Origin: Paracoccaceae bacterium
GTDB taxonomy: Bacteria > Pseudomonadota > Alphaproteobacteria > Rhodobacterales > Rhodobacteraceae
DNA length: 64,000 nt
Direction: 5' to 3'
Assembly: GCA_016124615.1 (NCBI GenBank)
Contig: WGNF01000015.1
Span: 1-64,000, forward strand
Shown here: positions 62,852-64,000 of the stretch, piece by piece
Numbering within the stretch: position 1 is the stretch's first letter
Layout of the letters: each line of letters opens with the position of its first letter
The notes under the pieces: generated by a model
The model's input: the letters and a program-made list of their open reading frames with translations, nothing else
What the model was told of the DNA's origin: nothing
The model's database searches: none
Position numbers and translations under genes: made by a program

Positions 62852-64000
62852 TCAGTAGCTGTATTCGCCGTAGATCCGGGTCAGGTCGCCGTTCCAGTCG
62901 CCGTGGTAATGCGCAAGCAACTCGTCGGCCGGGGCGCGGCCGGACTCGACGCTGTCTTTCAGCGCGCTGAGAAAATGCGTCTCGTCCGGGATCAGGCCGC
63001 CGGCGCCCGGTCTGGCGCGCACTTTCAGCCCGGCCTCGGAAATCGCCACCACCTCGCGGGCAAGGTCCAGCATCTTGACGCCATGCGTATCGCTTTGCAG
63101 CCCGTCGACCGAGGCCGCCACGTGCAGCGCGCTACGGGTTTCGGCATCCCAGCCCTTGACCAGATCCCAGGCGGCGTCGAGCGACGACTGGTCGTAGAGC
63201 AACCCGACCCAGAACGCGGGCAGCGCGCAAAGTCGGCGCCACGGCCCGCCGTCGGCGCCGCGCATTTCAAGGTATTTCTTCACCCGCGCCTCGGGGAACA
63301 CCGTGGTCATGTGGTCGGCCCAGTCGCTGAGCGTCGGCTTTTCGCCGGGCAGCGCGGGCAGTTCGCCCCTAAGGAAGGCGCGGAACGATTGGCCGAGGGC
63401 GTTGATGTATTTGCCGTCGCGGTAGACGAAATACATCGGCACATCGAGCACATAGTCGACGTAGCGCTGGAACCCCATGCCGTCTTCGAAGACGAAGGGC
63501 AGCATCCCGGTGCGCGACGGGTCGAGATCGCGCCAGATCCGGCTGCGCCAGCTTTTGAAGCCGTTCGGCTTGCCCTCGAAGAACGGCGAATTGGCGAACA
63601 GCGCGGTGGCGACCGGCTGCAGCGCCAGCGACACCCGCAGTTTCTGCACCATGTCGGCCTCTGACGCGAAGTCGAGGTTGACCTGCACGGTACAGGTGCG
63701 GCGCATCATCTGGGTGCCGTGGGTGCCGACGCGGCCCATGTAATCGTTCATCAGCTTGTAGCGGCCCTTGGGCATCAGCGGCATCTGATCGTGCGTCCAG
63801 ATCGGCGCGGCGCCGAGGCCGATGAAGCGGATGCCCAGCGGTTCGGCGACGGCCTGAACCTCGCGCAGGTGTTCGTTCACCTCGTCGCAGGTCTGGTGGA
63901 TCGTCTCAAGCTGGGCGCCCGACAGCTCGAACTGTCCGCCGGGTTCCAGGCTGACGTTGGCGCCGTCAGCAAAGGTCAGGCCGATGATGTTGTCCTGCTC
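62852..64000 (-). CDS. gshA: Glutamate-cysteine ligase, plant/alphaproteobacterial type (5' end outside window)
   Basis: Makes gamma-glutamylcysteine, the first step of glutathione synthesis. The frame stays open to the window edge (it continues leftward in the protein as EQDNIIGLTFADGANVSLEPGGQFELSGA), so 383 codons, stop included, are visible and the N-terminus is missing. An internal ATG at 63880 is not the start. Family motifs are SLEPGGQFELSG, RFIGLGAAPIWT, GRYKLMNDYM, MMRRTCTVQVNLDF and YVDYVLDVPMYFVYRDG. This class is typical of alphaproteobacteria and plants. Confidence 0.94.
   Translation of the reverse strand, partial: EQDNIIGLTFADGANVSLEPGGQFELSGAQLETIHQTCDEVNEHLREVQAVAEPLGIRFIGLGAAPIWTHDQMPLMPKGRYKLMNDYMGRVGTHGTQMMRRTCTVQVNLDFASEADMVQKLRVSLALQPVATALFANSPFFEGKPNGFKSWRSRIWRDLDPSRTGMLPFVFEDGMGFQRYVDYVLDVPMYFVYRDGKYINALGQSFRAFLRGELPALPGEKPTLSDWADHMTTVFPEARVKKYLEMRGADGGPWRRLCALPAFWVGLLYDQSSLDAAWDLVKGWDAETRSALHVAASVDGLQSDTHGVKMLDLAREVVAISEAGLKVRARPGAGGLIPDETHFLSALKDSVESGRAPADELLAHYHGDWNGDLTRIYGEYSY

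Overview
The window looks like a chromosomal segment of an alphaproteobacterium, most likely a Rhodobacteraceae member (Rhodobacter/Paracoccus/Tabrizicola-like). The evidence is the high GC, an adk gene between secY and rpsM, a bzt/aap-type glutamate/glutamine/aspartate/asparagine transporter, an aa3-type oxidase subunit IV, a plant-type glutamate-cysteine ligase and a two-domain Sua5 protein. No species can be named from sequence alone.

Region 1 (1-14.8 kb, + strand) is the S10-spc-alpha ribosomal protein cluster: 3' end of tuf, then rpsJ-rplC-rplD-rplW-rplB-rpsS-rplV-rpsC-rplP-rpmC-rpsQ-rplN-rplX-rplE-rpsN-rpsH-rplF-rplR-rpsE-rpmD-rplO-secY-adk-rpsM-rpsK-rpoA-rplQ. It closes with a clear intrinsic terminator. 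Several of the longer intercistronic gaps carry a GC-rich hairpin without a U tract. Region 2 (14.8-25 kb) holds a Deg-type protease, rarA, crcB, an RluC-like synthase, an ATP12 chaperone and the aapJQMP transporter operon.

Region 3 (25-38.4 kb) has an ATGA-coupled argB / ferredoxin-like / SixA operon on the minus strand, an SDR, a protein with a HEPN-like R-x4-H motif, and an expanded rpmH-rnpA-yidD-ttcA-(EAL)-yidC-MOSC-engB locus. A VTT-domain membrane protein and an orphan histidine kinase follow.

Region 4 (38.5-47.8 kb) is an integrated element of about 9.3 kb inserted at the 3' end of tRNA-Arg(ACG) and bounded by 49-bp perfect direct repeats (attL/attR). It encodes a tyrosine integrase, an AlpA-like HTH protein, a Rep_trans-like replication initiator and small hypothetical proteins. 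Its cargo is two unlike adenine DNA methyltransferases plus a phospholipase-D-fold protein. I read the cargo as a candidate restriction-modification system with a PLD nuclease (BfiI/NgoFVII-like logic). It is the best candidate for an unusual system in this window.

Region 5 (47.9-64 kb) returns to core chromosome: a KefB-type antiporter with a KefF-like partner, a GNAT, a lipoprotein, aa3 oxidase subunit IV, a metallo-hydrolase coupled to a long acyl-CoA dehydrogenase, Sua5, YqgE, a DsbD-N protein, MoaB with a family-4-like UDG that has lost most Fe-S cysteines, pyrB with a degenerate dihydroorotase homologue, plsY, DUF805 and the 3' part of a glutamate-cysteine ligase gene that runs off the right edge.
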